From Tunturiibacter gelidiferens (lineage in GTDB: Bacteria > Acidobacteriota > Terriglobia > Terriglobales > Acidobacteriaceae): a DNA stretch of 64,000 bases. Below are positions 1 to 9,130 of the stretch, in pieces. Numbering within the stretch: position 1 is the first letter of the stretch; each line of letters opens with the position of its first letter. The translations under genes were made by a program, and so were the position numbers. The notes under the pieces are model-generated. The model worked only from the letters and a program-made list of their open reading frames with translations. It did not search any database and was not told the DNA's origin. The stretch spans positions 124,001 through 188,000 of the forward strand of contig NZ_JACHEB010000006.1 in assembly GCF_014201335.1 (NCBI RefSeq), read 5' to 3'.

Positions 1-1
1 A

Positions 2-1516
2 AGTGAGATATTTCCGGATTCCAATGGACCTGTTCTAAGGATGCGGCTTAAGGCGCCCATTGGGACGAGAATCGAAGAGACAGAGCCTATGGTGATGCAG
101 GCTCTCGATCTGATCCGCAAGACAGCGGGCAAGGATAACGTAGAGATCACCTCCGACTATGTTGGCGTTCAACCATCAAGCTATCCAGTCAATCTCATTC
201 ATCTCTTCACAAGCGGCCCGGAAGAGGCTCTGGTGCAGGTCCAACTCCGGCCTGGACATCCCGACGATGAGAAGCTACGAGAGGATCTTCGCGCCGCGTT
301 TCACAAAGAGATGCCGAAGCTCACAGTGGCATTCGAAGCAGGGGACATCATTTCTCAGGTTATGAGCTTCGGATCGCCCACGCCCATTCAGATCGACGTT
401 CAAGGCGTAGATATCGATCAGGACTACTCGTATCTCACAAAAGTGGAAACCGACCTTCGCAAGCTCGACTTCCTGCGGGACGTTTCCATCGTTCAGCCTC
501 ACCTCTATCCCACGGTCGAGGTGACGGTAAACCGCGATTATGCTGGCCAGTTCGGTCTGACGATGGCCGACGTGACGAACTCCCTGACGCCGGCTACAGG
601 CTCGTCTCGATTCACAGCGCCCAACTACTGGCGCGATCCCAGGACGGGTAACGCATTTCAGATTCAAGTGCAACTTCCCCCAAACCGCATGCAAGGTCTC
701 GGCGCGCTTTCTACCTTGCCGCTGATGCGCGATGGACAATCTCAGCCGCAGCTTGATCAGGTTGCCAAGCTCGAATACGGGACGATGCCCGAGATGATCG
801 AACGCTTGAGCGGGCAGCGGATCGTCAGCGTCACTGCCAACCTGCACGGAATGCCTCTTGGCGAAGCTCGGAATCGCATCGCCGCACTCTTGAAGAACCT
901 TCCAGCGCCTCCAAAGGGTTCAACCATTGCGGTACGAGGACAAATACCCGCTCTTGAAGAGACAATATCGGGCCTGCGCACAGGGCTCCTTTTGGCCATC
1001 GCCGCAATATTCTTGCTGCTCATGGCGAACTTCCAATCTCTTCGTCTTCCTCTCGCCATACTGTCGACAATTCCAGGTGTCCTCTGCGGTGTGGTTCTTA
1101 TGCTGCGCTTCACAGGAACCACTCTCAATATTCAGTCCTTCATGGGAGCGATCATGGCAGTCGGCATTTCGGTCGCGAACTCCATCCTCCTGGTCAGCTT
1201 CGCAGAACAGGCAAGGCACCAGAATGAAGATGTCGAAACCGCAACCCGGACGGGAGCAACGAGCCGCATTCGGGCAATTTTGATGACAGCGACCGCCATG
1301 ATATGCGGCATGATTCCCATGGCAATTGGCTTTGGAGAAGGAAGTGCTCAATCCGCTCCACTTGCCAGGGCTGTTATAGGAGGACTTGTCTTGTCTACAT
1401 TGACGACCCTCACGGTGCTTCCGGCTATCTATGCGTTGCTGCAACGCAAAGCGTCCACCACCTCAAATTCACTCAATCCCGAAGATCCATCGAGCCGATA
1501 CTATGTTCATCCATAA
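2..1516 (+). CDS. RND efflux transporter, C-terminal half (5' end outside window)
   Basis: Inner-membrane proton-driven pump of the AcrB/HAE1 type that would export drugs or other compounds with an adaptor and an outer-membrane channel. The frame is open to the left edge, so the first ATG at 41 is internal and about half the protein is missing. Visible are the second periplasmic pore domain, starting with a typical stretch containing APIGTRIEETE, and then the C-terminal transmembrane bundle from about nt 960. In the bundle, GISVANSILLVSF and the ILMTATAMICGMIPMA helix are characteristic of TM10-TM11. The stop overlaps the start of the adaptor gene by 14 bases, so the two are translationally coupled. 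The order is pump first, adaptor second, unlike the complete efflux operon further right. No channel gene follows, so one may lie upstream. The family call is firm; the substrate is unknown. Confidence 0.92.
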   Translation, partial: SEIFPDSNGPVLRMRLKAPIGTRIEETEPMVMQALDLIRKTAGKDNVEITSDYVGVQPSSYPVNLIHLFTSGPEEALVQVQLRPGHPDDEKLREDLRAAFHKEMPKLTVAFEAGDIISQVMSFGSPTPIQIDVQGVDIDQDYSYLTKVETDLRKLDFLRDVSIVQPHLYPTVEVTVNRDYAGQFGLTMADVTNSLTPATGSSRFTAPNYWRDPRTGNAFQIQVQLPPNRMQGLGALSTLPLMRDGQSQPQLDQVAKLEYGTMPEMIERLSGQRIVSVTANLHGMPLGEARNRIAALLKNLPAPPKGSTIAVRGQIPALEETISGLRTGLLLAIAAIFLLLMANFQSLRLPLAILSTIPGVLCGVVLMLRFTGTTLNIQSFMGAIMAVGISVANSILLVSFAEQARHQNEDVETATRTGATSRIRAILMTATAMICGMIPMAIGFGEGSAQSAPLARAVIGGLVLSTLTTLTVLPAIYALLQRKASTTSNSLNPEDPSSRYYVHP

Positions 1517-2591
1517 ACGCATCTGCCTTGTCTTCCCTTTGGTGTGCTGCCTCTCAGCCTTCTCTCAGAGTCTTGCGCACGTGGAGATGGTAAAGGTCGA
1601 GAGCCGTCCATCCGCTCGAACGGTGCCTCTGACGGCCGAGCTCGCGCCATTCTTGCAGACTGATATTGAAGCCCGCGCTCCTGGATATGTGGAGAAAGTA
1701 CTAGTTGATCGGGGCAGCCAGGTCCACAAGGGGCAGCTATTGGTTCAGCTCTCCGCGCCAGAAATCAATTCGCAGACGGCAGCTTCAGAGGCAAACCTCC
1801 ATCAGGCGGAAGCCGAAGCTGCTCAGGCCGAAGCTCAAGAAGCCGCAGCCGAAAGCACCTCGACGAAGCTGCAAGAGGCTGCTAAGACTCCCGGTGCCGT
1901 AGCGGGAAATGAACTGTTGCAGGCCCAAAAGCAGCGGGATGCGGCGAAAGCATTAGTCGATAGCCGAAGAGCCGCGGTTCGAACCGCGAAAGAACGTCTC
2001 CAAGCGAGCCAAGCAATGCAGTCGTATCTTCGAGTGATCGCTCCGTTCGATGGAATGATTACCGACCGATTCGTGAATCCTGGAATGCTGATTGATGGCG
2101 GTCATACTCCGATGCTCAGACTCCAGCAGGTTGCGCATCTGAGATTGATTGTGCCCGTTCCGGAGACCTATACGGGCTCGATCGTCAAGGGAACATCGGC
2201 GGTCTTCCATGTTCCGGCACATCCTGGAAAAAGTTATTCAGCGAAAGTCGCACGAATTCCAAATGCTCTCGATCAGCAGAGCCGGGCCATGATGGTTGAA
2301 CTGGATGTGTCCAACAAAGACGGAGGCCTGGCTCCTGGCATGTACCCAACTGTTGATTGGCCGGTAGGAGGTATTGGAGAGAATCTTCTCCTTGTTCCCG
2401 CGACTAGCGTGGTAACCACAACTGAGCGAACGTTCGTGATCGCGTCGGTTAATGGTCGAGCCCACTGGATTGATGTGCGAAAGGGCCCGCCTATGGGGGA
2501 TAACGTTCCCGTCCGAGGTGAAATCTTTGCTGGCCAATCGATCGTCAAAAGGGCTTCCGATGAGATTCGCGAAGGTGCGCCGCTTAGTTGA
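1503..2591 (+). CDS. RND efflux periplasmic adaptor (membrane fusion protein)
   Basis: Periplasmic adaptor of 362 aa that would link the RND pump just upstream to an outer-membrane channel. I chose ATG 1503 rather than 1431 because it is followed at once by a clear signal peptide (MFIHKRICLVFPLVCCLSAF). The domains are in the usual order. A lipoyl/biotinyl half has the motif ARAPGYVEKVLVDRGSQVHKG. An Ala/Glu-rich alpha-hairpin covers about residues 95-180. The second lipoyl half holds VIAPFDGMITDRFVNPGML, and beta-barrel and membrane-proximal domains follow. The length is normal for the family. The gene sits in another frame inside the last bases of the pump gene, which indicates an operon. 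The cargo cannot be told from sequence. Confidence 0.9.
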   Translation: MFIHKRICLVFPLVCCLSAFSQSLAHVEMVKVESRPSARTVPLTAELAPFLQTDIEARAPGYVEKVLVDRGSQVHKGQLLVQLSAPEINSQTAASEANLHQAEAEAAQAEAQEAAAESTSTKLQEAAKTPGAVAGNELLQAQKQRDAAKALVDSRRAAVRTAKERLQASQAMQSYLRVIAPFDGMITDRFVNPGMLIDGGHTPMLRLQQVAHLRLIVPVPETYTGSIVKGTSAVFHVPAHPGKSYSAKVARIPNALDQQSRAMMVELDVSNKDGGLAPGMYPTVDWPVGGIGENLLLVPATSVVTTTERTFVIASVNGRAHWIDVRKGPPMGDNVPVRGEIFAGQSIVKRASDEIREGAPLS

Positions 2592-2634
2592 TAACTCCAG
2601 TTTCTCAGCCGCTAGAGAATCACTCGCGCTATAA

Positions 2635-3135
2635 GTTACGAAAACGCTTCTGCTATTAGTTTTCGGTCAACCCCAACCTCAAGAGCGTGCCATGGGAGCT
2701 ATCGCAAGCGGCGGCGCGGTTGTCATCAATTCATCGCTAGTCCACAACTTGGACATTTCCTCTGAAATCATCAAAAACGGTCGCAAAACGCGAAAACTGG
2801 ATATCGAACGCCGTGAACGAGTCTATCGAGACGGCCATCTTCCGATGCGGGTCGAAGGCCACGACGCCGTTCTGATCGACGATGGGTTGGCAACGGGAGC
2901 AAGCATGCTCGCTGCTGCGCCGCCTTCTGTGCCCGAATATCATTGCGTATGGACTGCGCAAGAGCGTGAGGTTCCCAAGGATAAGCAGGATGCGAATCTC
3001 TGTTGGGCCGAAGAAAACATTTTTGGCGAGGCACACGCAATCTGCAGAGACACACCGTATCGAATATCCGCCAGCACCGAGCCTATTCTGCCCTGTAACC
3101 TGATTTTCACATTGCAAACCAACATAACTTTGTAG
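2635..3135 (+). pseudogene. Phosphoribosyltransferase-like remnant (COG1926 type)
   Basis: An open frame whose middle matches the predicted phosphoribosyltransferases that often accompany dienelactone hydrolases in stress loci. Visible signatures are AMGAIASGGAVVIN, an ERRERVYRDG stretch, and the PRPP-binding loop VLIDDGLATGASM. The N-terminal half of the family, including the LALPRGGVPVA region, is absent, because the frame runs into a TAA at 2632-2634 a few codons upstream of the homology. After GASMLAAA the sequence no longer resembles the family, which suggests a frameshift or replacement. It lies between the efflux adaptor and a response regulator, without a convincing ribosome-binding site. 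I read it as a decayed gene; expression as a 147-aa product from ATG 2692 is possible but unlikely to be active. Confidence 0.6.
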
Positions 3136-3156
3136 CCTTGAAAGCAAGGGCTCGAA

Positions 3157-3834
3157 ATGAACGTGCTGGTCATTGAAGACGACAAGAGGATCGCCAATCT
3201 AGTCGAACGCGCCCTGCGAGAAGACGGCCACCGCGTCTCTCTCTCCCATAACGGTCGCGAAGGCGCCGATATGATCCTCGCAGGCAAACACGACCTCGCC
3301 CTGCTCGACATCCTTCTGCCGGAGATGGACGGCTTTCAGATTCTCAAGCGAATCCGTGACAGACACTGCAAGATGCCGATTCTGGTGCTGACTGCCGTCG
3401 ACGCGGTCCCCAAGATTCTTCATGCCTTCGACCTCGGCGCTGACGACTACCTCGTCAAACCGTTTATTCTCGAGATCCTTCTCGCTCGCGTCAGCGCTAT
3501 CGCGCGGCGTGTTCCTACGATTGACCAAACGGCGATCTGCGCCAGCGGCGTTACGCTCGATCACACTCGCCGCATCGCTGCTCGCCATGGAAAAGAGATC
3601 CCTCTGACACGCAAGCAGTTTGCTCTGCTGGAGACTCTCATGCGCCGCAGCGGCCTGATCACGTCGCGCGAACAACTTATCGAAGCTGGGTGGGGCTACG
3701 AAGCCGACGTCAAGGAAAATACACTTGATGTCTACATCCACGGGCTGCGCGTGAAGCTCGAAGACCAGTCCGACAGGGACCGCCCTCTCATCCGAACCGT
3801 CCACGGCGCGGGTTACCTGTTCGTGGCGGACTGA
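3157..3834 (+). CDS. OmpR-family response regulator
   Basis: DNA-binding response regulator of 225 aa. The receiver domain occupies residues 1-115, with the acidic pair EDD at 7-9, the phospho-acceptor Asp51 (in LLDILLPEMDG), Thr79 and Lys101 (in YLVKPF). The winged-helix output domain (about 130-223) has the ENTLDVYIHGLRVKLE recognition region and the family ending TVHGAGYLFVAD. The kinase gene starts four bases after its stop, so the two form a cognate pair. The subfamily resembles CusR/QseB/TctD regulators. No PmrA-like CTTAA repeat lies in its promoter, unlike the second pair at 11080, so the two systems probably recognise different sites. The input signal is unknown. Confidence 0.95.
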   Translation: MNVLVIEDDKRIANLVERALREDGHRVSLSHNGREGADMILAGKHDLALLDILLPEMDGFQILKRIRDRHCKMPILVLTAVDAVPKILHAFDLGADDYLVKPFILEILLARVSAIARRVPTIDQTAICASGVTLDHTRRIAARHGKEIPLTRKQFALLETLMRRSGLITSREQLIEAGWGYEADVKENTLDVYIHGLRVKLEDQSDRDRPLIRTVHGAGYLFVAD

Positions 3835-3838
3835 CCGG

Positions 3839-5266
3839 ATGCGCTCCCTTTCGGTCCGCGCCAAATTGATGCTGCTTTACCTGCTGGTGACTCTTTCCGG
3901 CCTGCTACTCTTTGGCCTTATGTCGTTTGCGGCACTTCGCTACGCTCTCCTGCAGGGAAAAAAAACCCACCTTCAAGGCCGCGAAGACCGCTTGATTAGC
4001 CTGCTCAAGGAGAACAAGGCCAACGGCGGCGTCGCACCCCTTGACGAGCAACTTCGTAATTATGCGCTCGTCACTCACGAAGGCAACCTGGTCCACATCT
4101 ACAATCCGGACGGCAGCATCCTGTTTCCTCTCGACAGCAAAGCGATCGACTGGCCGCTGTCTCTATCAGAAGATTGCACTGAGCCTACCTTCAGCTCTGT
4201 CGACCTCGAACAGCAGCCCGCGTTGGTCATGTGCCACATGATCCTCCTCGACGGCCGCCTCGTCCGTCTCCACGTTGGCGGCTCCCTTGAAGAAGAGACC
4301 GACATTCTCGAGAAGTATCGCAATGCCCTGCTGCTGCTTATGCCCGGCCTGCTCTTTCTCTCTTCCGTCAGCGGCTACTTCCTCAGCCGCCACGCCATGA
4401 AGCCTGTCGGCCGCATGACGCGCGCGGCCCTGGGCATTGGCATCGGCAACCTCTCCGATCGCCTTCCAGTCCCTGCCGCAAAAGACGAGATCCAAGACCT
4501 CGCCGTCGTCTGGAACCAGCTTCTCGCTCGCCTCGAAGCTGCTGTCTCTCGCCTTAGCCAGTTCTCCGCCGACGCCTCCCATGACCTGCGCACTTCCATT
4601 ACGGTCATTCTCGCAACCGCCCAGCTCTCCCTGCATCGCCACCGCTCAGAAGACGAATACCGCGATGACCTCAACAAGATTGTTACGGAGTGTCGGACCG
4701 CCTCTACACTGCTCGACGCACTCCTCTCTTTGGCGCAGAGCGACAATTTCGTCCATGAAGTGGCTTTTAAGAAGATCGATCTCTGCGAACTCGTCGTGAG
4801 CGGCTGCCGACGCGTCGAAGACCTCGCCGAATCAAGCGGCATCATACTTGACTGGTATTTTCCCAAAGATCCCGTTCATATCGAAGGCGACGAGCTTCTC
4901 CTCCAACGGCTACTCGGCATTCTTCTTGATAATGCCATTCGCTATACCCCCGAGCACGGCGAGATCCGCGCCGAAGTTTCCCTCACTTCGAAAGAGGTTC
5001 TCGTCACTGTCCGCGACACCGGCATCGGTATGTCCGAAGATGTACGTCAGCACGTCTTCGACCGCTTTTACCAAGCCGATCTCCGCGAACGAAAGTCTCA
5101 GGCAGGCAGCGGCCTTGGCTTGTCCATTGGGCGGTGGATCGCTGACGCGCATGGCGCTGAGCTTACCGTCGAAAGCACGCCGTTGAGAGGGTCTGTATTT
5201 CAGATCAGATTCCCCGTGGACGCGACCCTCCACTCCCTTGAGCCGCGTTCTCACCTCGCCTCCTGA
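3839..5266 (+). CDS. Sensor histidine kinase, cognate to the 3157 regulator
   Basis: Membrane-bound sensor kinase of 475 aa. TM1 is at about residues 10-32 and TM2 at about 160-182, and they enclose a periplasmic sensor region of roughly 125 residues. A HAMP linker (about 185-235) leads to the dimerisation/phospho-acceptor helix with His248 in FSADASHDLRTS. This H-box deviates from the usual HELRTPL: Asp replaces Glu and Ser replaces Pro. The ATPase domain keeps the N box (LLDNAIRYTP), G1 (DTGIGMS), an F-box-like FDRFYQ and G2 (GSGLGLSIGRW). It lies four bases downstream of its regulator. The sensed ligand is not evident. Confidence 0.93.
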   Translation: MRSLSVRAKLMLLYLLVTLSGLLLFGLMSFAALRYALLQGKKTHLQGREDRLISLLKENKANGGVAPLDEQLRNYALVTHEGNLVHIYNPDGSILFPLDSKAIDWPLSLSEDCTEPTFSSVDLEQQPALVMCHMILLDGRLVRLHVGGSLEEETDILEKYRNALLLLMPGLLFLSSVSGYFLSRHAMKPVGRMTRAALGIGIGNLSDRLPVPAAKDEIQDLAVVWNQLLARLEAAVSRLSQFSADASHDLRTSITVILATAQLSLHRHRSEDEYRDDLNKIVTECRTASTLLDALLSLAQSDNFVHEVAFKKIDLCELVVSGCRRVEDLAESSGIILDWYFPKDPVHIEGDELLLQRLLGILLDNAIRYTPEHGEIRAEVSLTSKEVLVTVRDTGIGMSEDVRQHVFDRFYQADLRERKSQAGSGLGLSIGRWIADAHGAELTVESTPLRGSVFQIRFPVDATLHSLEPRSHLAS

Positions 5267-5386
5267 AGATCTTCAACCCTACGCGACTGCTCGCCAGAGC
5301 GGGGGCACCGCTGCACACTCTACAAAAGATCTAAGTTAGTTACAAAGTGATTTCAGCCGCGTCTCCAAAAATAAGGTCGAAGCCGG

Positions 5387-5424
5387 CTTAAGATTGCTGA
5401 AATAGACCTTAAGTAAACCTTAAT
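5387..5424 (+). promoter_or_regulatory. PmrA-like direct-repeat operator upstream of the phosphatase gene
   Basis: CTTAAG (5408-5413), five bases, CTTAAT (5419-5424), with a third CTTAAG half-site at 5387-5392, exactly 21 bases (two helical turns) upstream of the first. The arrangement is the CTTAAK-N5-CTTAAG layout known for PmrA-type OmpR regulators and recurs at three other promoters in this window. It ends about 105 bases before the phosphatase ATG. That the regulator encoded at 11080 binds here is inferred. Confidence 0.6.
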
Positions 5425-5434
5425 ATCAACAAAA

Positions 5435-5467
5435 AAATGGAAATCGGCACTGTTTTGCCGGCCATTT
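5435..5467. promoter_or_regulatory. Interrupted inverted repeat in the phosphatase leader
   Basis: AAATGG ... CGGCA ... TGCCG ... CCATTT: two nested pairs of complementary arms, centred about 75 bases before the phosphatase ATG. It could fold in the mRNA leader or be a protein-binding palindrome. Function unknown. Confidence 0.4.
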
Positions 5468-5529
5468 AACATCCTAGTTACAGAAATGAAGTGGTGCGTT
5501 CATAGTTCGACCTTACGCTCGGTTTCACG

Positions 5530-6297
5530 ATGAGACACAAAAGACTGAGAGCCCTGCTGACGATCCTTTTTGCATCAGTAACTCTCCACGGGCAAGTGCA
5601 GCAGATCACCTCTGCTGCGGACAAATCCAACAGACCGATTCAACACAACGCTTACTTCCTCGATCCCACCCTACTCGATCTCACTCTGATCCTTCCACCG
5701 CCTCCGGCACAGACGTCGGAGATAACCAAAGCTGAACTCAGCGAAATTCATAGCATCGAGAAGGCTCGAACGCAGGAGCAGATTGCCGCAGCACAGGCCG
5801 ACGACCAGGAAGAAGACATCTTCCTGTTCAAGCTGGTCTTCGAGAAGAACTTTACGGGAGCTGCTTTGCCTCTCACGGCCTCTCTCTCCGTTCACATCCG
5901 CGACGATGAGGCGGTCTTAGGCAAGCTGCTGAAGAGCTCCTTCCATCGTCCACGCCCATTCCAATTCGACAGCAGCCTTCACCCGGTCTGCGAACTGAGC
6001 AAAGAGCCGAACTCGTATCCCAGTGGGCACACACTCTCAGGCTATCTGCTTGCGTTCACGCTGGTGCAGATGGTGCCTGAGAAGAAAGAGCAGATCCTTC
6101 AGCGAGCCGACGACTACGCTCACAACCGTCTCGTCTGCGGGGTTCATTATGCGAGTGACGTCGAGGCAAGCCGCGATATCGCTTACGTCATGTTCGGCTA
6201 CATGCTGGCAAATCCGCGCTTTCAGAAAGAGCTTGCGGCTGCGCGGGTAGAGACGCGACAACATCTTGGACTGCCGCTGACGACGCCTCACACCTGA
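5530..6297 (+). CDS. PAP2-family acid phosphatase (class A non-specific type)
   Basis: Secreted phosphatase of 255 aa expected to release inorganic phosphate from organic phosphomonoesters in the periplasm. A signal peptide (about residues 1-21, ending in SVTLHGQ) is followed by the three PAP2 motifs. These are K-x6-RP within KSSFHRPRPF, the class A signature NSYPSGHT, and R-x5-H-x3-D within NRLVCGVHYASD. Length and motif order fit PhoN/PhoC-like enzymes rather than membrane lipid phosphatases; no transmembrane helices are visible in the body. A TonB receptor gene follows closely and may be co-transcribed, suggesting a scavenging role. The promoter carries a PmrA-like operator. Lipid A dephosphorylation is a possible alternative role, because PmrA-type regulons often remodel the envelope. 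Confidence 0.88.
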   Translation: MRHKRLRALLTILFASVTLHGQVQQITSAADKSNRPIQHNAYFLDPTLLDLTLILPPPPAQTSEITKAELSEIHSIEKARTQEQIAAAQADDQEEDIFLFKLVFEKNFTGAALPLTASLSVHIRDDEAVLGKLLKSSFHRPRPFQFDSSLHPVCELSKEPNSYPSGHTLSGYLLAFTLVQMVPEKKEQILQRADDYAHNRLVCGVHYASDVEASRDIAYVMFGYMLANPRFQKELAAARVETRQHLGLPLTTPHT

Positions 6298-6386
6298 AGC
6301 TTTGACTTCCCTGTTGAGTAATCAGACGCGTGATCCGCAAACAACATCCAGCTCGAAGATCGAACAGATTTGTACGGGAGGAACAA

Positions 6387-8981
6387 TTGAAACAGAATCA
6401 CAGAACTTACTTGAGTCGCGTGCTCGCGATTGTGTGTTTCGCGGCATTCTATTTGTTCTCATCGGCTTGCAACTTGTACGCACAGCAACAGGATTCTTCG
6501 GCATCCATTTCCGGAACGGTTATTGACTCGAAGGGGGCGCTCGTCCGCGATGCGGTCGTCATCGTGAAAAATCAGACGACCGGCGCGGTTACCCAGGCAA
6601 ATGCCGACAACGCCGGGCACTTTGCGATGATTGGCATTCCATCAGGGCGCTACACGCTCATCGTGAACGCAAAGGGGTTTGCCTCAACAACCCAAGAAGA
6701 CGTGCAAGCCTCGGCGCACCCGGCCGAAATCTCTATAACTCTTGCCATCGGCAGCCTTGCGCAAAGTGTCGAAGTGCAGGCCAACAACTCCATTGCAAGC
6801 CAGCATGCACTCTCGCAGGGTTCGCTCGACGCGGAAACAGTCCAATCCAACATTAGCGCCGAGTTCATCAGAAACTTCACGCCGGCCACAACCGATTTTT
6901 CCGAACTTATCAACATCGCCCCGGGCACCATCAGCTACAACCCCAACGGTGTGGGACTCGGACAAGGAACCATGTATTTTCGCGGCTTCCTAGACGGCGA
7001 TTACAACATCACCTGGGACGGCATTCCCTTCAACGACAGCAACAACCCCACCCATCACTCCTGGTCGTTCTTCCCCGGACCGTGGATCGGCGGCGTCAAC
7101 TTCGACCGCAGCCCCGGTACGGCATCGACCATCGGGCAAGCGACCTTTGGCGGTTCCATCAATCTGCTCTCTCCGGAAGTATCGTCGGAGCAGTCCATCC
7201 AGTCCCAGGTTTCGTACGGATCATTTAACACCCTGCTGGTCGATGGGCAATACAGCACCGGCATGCTGGGCCCGCACAAGAACATCGGCTTCACGCTGGA
7301 TGTGCACCACATAACCAGTGATGGCTTCCAGACCTTGAACTATCTGCAACGCAACGCCGGAGATATCAAGATCTTCTACAAGCTGTCGGATCGCACCACC
7401 ATTACCGGATACAGCGGTGTCGTGCGCCTCTTCGGCAATGCGCCCAACGTCTCCGCCTACCGCGCCCAGATTAACGTGTACGGCTGGAACTACCTGATGC
7501 AGAACAACGACCCCACCAGCGCGTTTTACCAGGCGTACAACCGTAACACGGTCCCGACGGACTTCGAGTATGTCGGCATTCGCTCCTCGCTCAACCACGG
7601 CTGGCAGGTGGATGTGAAGCCCTACACCTACAGCTATAACAACGCGCAGTACTATGCCAACGACAACCCGAACGATACGACCGGCCTTGCTATCGGTCCC
7701 AACGGCACCAGCGGATGGATCACCGAGGCCAACTGCTCCATTGCCGTGAATGACGCGAACGGTACGAGGGCACCTTGCGCAATCGACAAACTCAACAGCT
7801 ATCGCAAGTATGGCGAGACTTCGACAGTCAGCCAGAGTTCGAAGTATGGCGTCTTCCGCGCCGGTCTCTGGTATGAGTGGGCTACTAGCAATCGCTTTCA
7901 GATCCCTTCGGATCCTCTCACCCGCCAGGACCAGTCCGTGCCCAACTTCCACGAGAATTACTGGACTAACTCCTATAACCCGTACGCCGAGTTTCAATGG
8001 CATGCGACGCAGAAACTGACCGTCACCGTTGGTGATAAGTACGCCATCTACACCCTGGACTTCAAGCAGTTTGCCGACAACGGCAAGGTCGTGGGGAATC
8101 TCAATGGCGCGCCTTTCACCACGTCCTCCGGTAGTTCGGGGGTCAACTTGCCTTCAGCGTCAGCAAACTTCCGGCTGGCAAGTAACTGGTCAGTCTACGG
8201 CCAATATGGCAAGGGCGACGAAATTCCTCCGACCAGCGTCTTCGACGTCACAGGCGGCGGCAAGGAAGTCCCCAAAATCCCTACCCCGCAGCTGACGAGC
8301 ACGTATCAGTTCGGCACGGTCGTAAAGCTGAACCGCGTGACCCTGGACGCGGATTACTTTCATGTGAAATTCCAGAACAACTACATACCATTCCAAGTGG
8401 CCAACCCCAACAATCCGGGGTTTGACCTCAACGAGTACTTTCTCGGCCCGGACTCCTTCACGCAAGGTTTCGAGGCGGAGGCCAATGCCTCGCTGGGCTA
8501 TGGCTTCAACGTCTATGCCAATGGAACCGTAGGGAAGGCCAACTACACCGGAACCGGCGTTCCCTCCGGTCTCAATGTGGCTGACACGCCTGCTTACACC
8601 CAGGGCCTGGGCCTGACCTATCAGGCGCATGGAATGGATTTGGGCCTCATCGAGAAGCGCGTCGGCGGCTACTACAACGACAACGGCGCGTTTCACAATC
8701 AGGCCTATGTTGCACCTTACAACAACGTCAATCTCTTCCTGAACTACACCATCCGGAAGGAATCGTTCTTCGACGGGTCGAAGATCAGTTTCAGCATCAA
8801 TAACCTCTTCAACAGCGAAAACATCACCGATATCTTTCCCTTCAACAGTCCAACGCCTGTGGGCACGTCGGCATACCTTGCGACCACTGCCGTCTCGCAG
8901 CTGGATGAGCTCAACCTGACCTCAGGACGCAGTTTTGTTGTCAGCTTCAAATTGGGGATGTTCCCAGGCCGCCACAACTAA
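6387..8981 (+). CDS. TonB-dependent receptor with N-terminal carboxypeptidase-regulatory domain
   Basis: Outer-membrane active transporter of 864 aa. I start it at TTG 6387 because GGGAGG lies six bases before it and a signal peptide follows directly; the GTG at 6330 in the same frame lacks these. After the signal comes a carboxypeptidase-regulatory/CNA-B-like domain (about residues 35-120, SISGTVIDSKGALV). A plug domain (about 140-260, with GTMYFRGFLDGDYNITWDG) and a beta-barrel to the C-terminus follow. It begins 89 bases after the phosphatase stop, so a phosphatase-receptor operon is likely. The ligand is unknown; phosphorylated compounds are a guess from the neighbour. At 864 aa it is shorter than the two Oar-like receptors further right. 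Confidence 0.88.
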   Translation: MKQNHRTYLSRVLAIVCFAAFYLFSSACNLYAQQQDSSASISGTVIDSKGALVRDAVVIVKNQTTGAVTQANADNAGHFAMIGIPSGRYTLIVNAKGFASTTQEDVQASAHPAEISITLAIGSLAQSVEVQANNSIASQHALSQGSLDAETVQSNISAEFIRNFTPATTDFSELINIAPGTISYNPNGVGLGQGTMYFRGFLDGDYNITWDGIPFNDSNNPTHHSWSFFPGPWIGGVNFDRSPGTASTIGQATFGGSINLLSPEVSSEQSIQSQVSYGSFNTLLVDGQYSTGMLGPHKNIGFTLDVHHITSDGFQTLNYLQRNAGDIKIFYKLSDRTTITGYSGVVRLFGNAPNVSAYRAQINVYGWNYLMQNNDPTSAFYQAYNRNTVPTDFEYVGIRSSLNHGWQVDVKPYTYSYNNAQYYANDNPNDTTGLAIGPNGTSGWITEANCSIAVNDANGTRAPCAIDKLNSYRKYGETSTVSQSSKYGVFRAGLWYEWATSNRFQIPSDPLTRQDQSVPNFHENYWTNSYNPYAEFQWHATQKLTVTVGDKYAIYTLDFKQFADNGKVVGNLNGAPFTTSSGSSGVNLPSASANFRLASNWSVYGQYGKGDEIPPTSVFDVTGGGKEVPKIPTPQLTSTYQFGTVVKLNRVTLDADYFHVKFQNNYIPFQVANPNNPGFDLNEYFLGPDSFTQGFEAEANASLGYGFNVYANGTVGKANYTGTGVPSGLNVADTPAYTQGLGLTYQAHGMDLGLIEKRVGGYYNDNGAFHNQAYVAPYNNVNLFLNYTIRKESFFDGSKISFSINNLFNSENITDIFPFNSPTPVGTSAYLATTAVSQLDELNLTSGRSFVVSFKLGMFPGRHN

Positions 8982-8990
8982 TCGCACCCA

Positions 8991-9028
8991 GTCAGGCCGT
9001 GCTGGTGCTTTCATCGACACGGCCTGGC
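8991..9028. terminator. Inverted repeat, possible transcription terminator
   Basis: A 9-bp perfect stem, CAGGCCGTG (8993-9001) and CACGGCCTG (9018-9026), extendable by two pairs, with a 16-base loop, begins 10 bases after the receptor stop. There is no T-tract behind it, so intrinsic termination is uncertain. It may instead stabilise the 3' end. Confidence 0.45.
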
Positions 9029-9130
9029 TCCCAAATTGAGAGTTATCTGGAATGGGGGAAGCCAACACTTCGCACACCTGGACCCGAATGCGATCCAGGA
9101 AGAAAGTTTCTTCGGTTCATTTCATCCTCT

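Noticed and set aside
275..847. Minus-strand ORF of 190 aa opposite the RND pump
   Set aside because: It lies entirely inside the pump frame, has no ribosome-binding site and a composition unlike a protein family; a shadow of the real gene.
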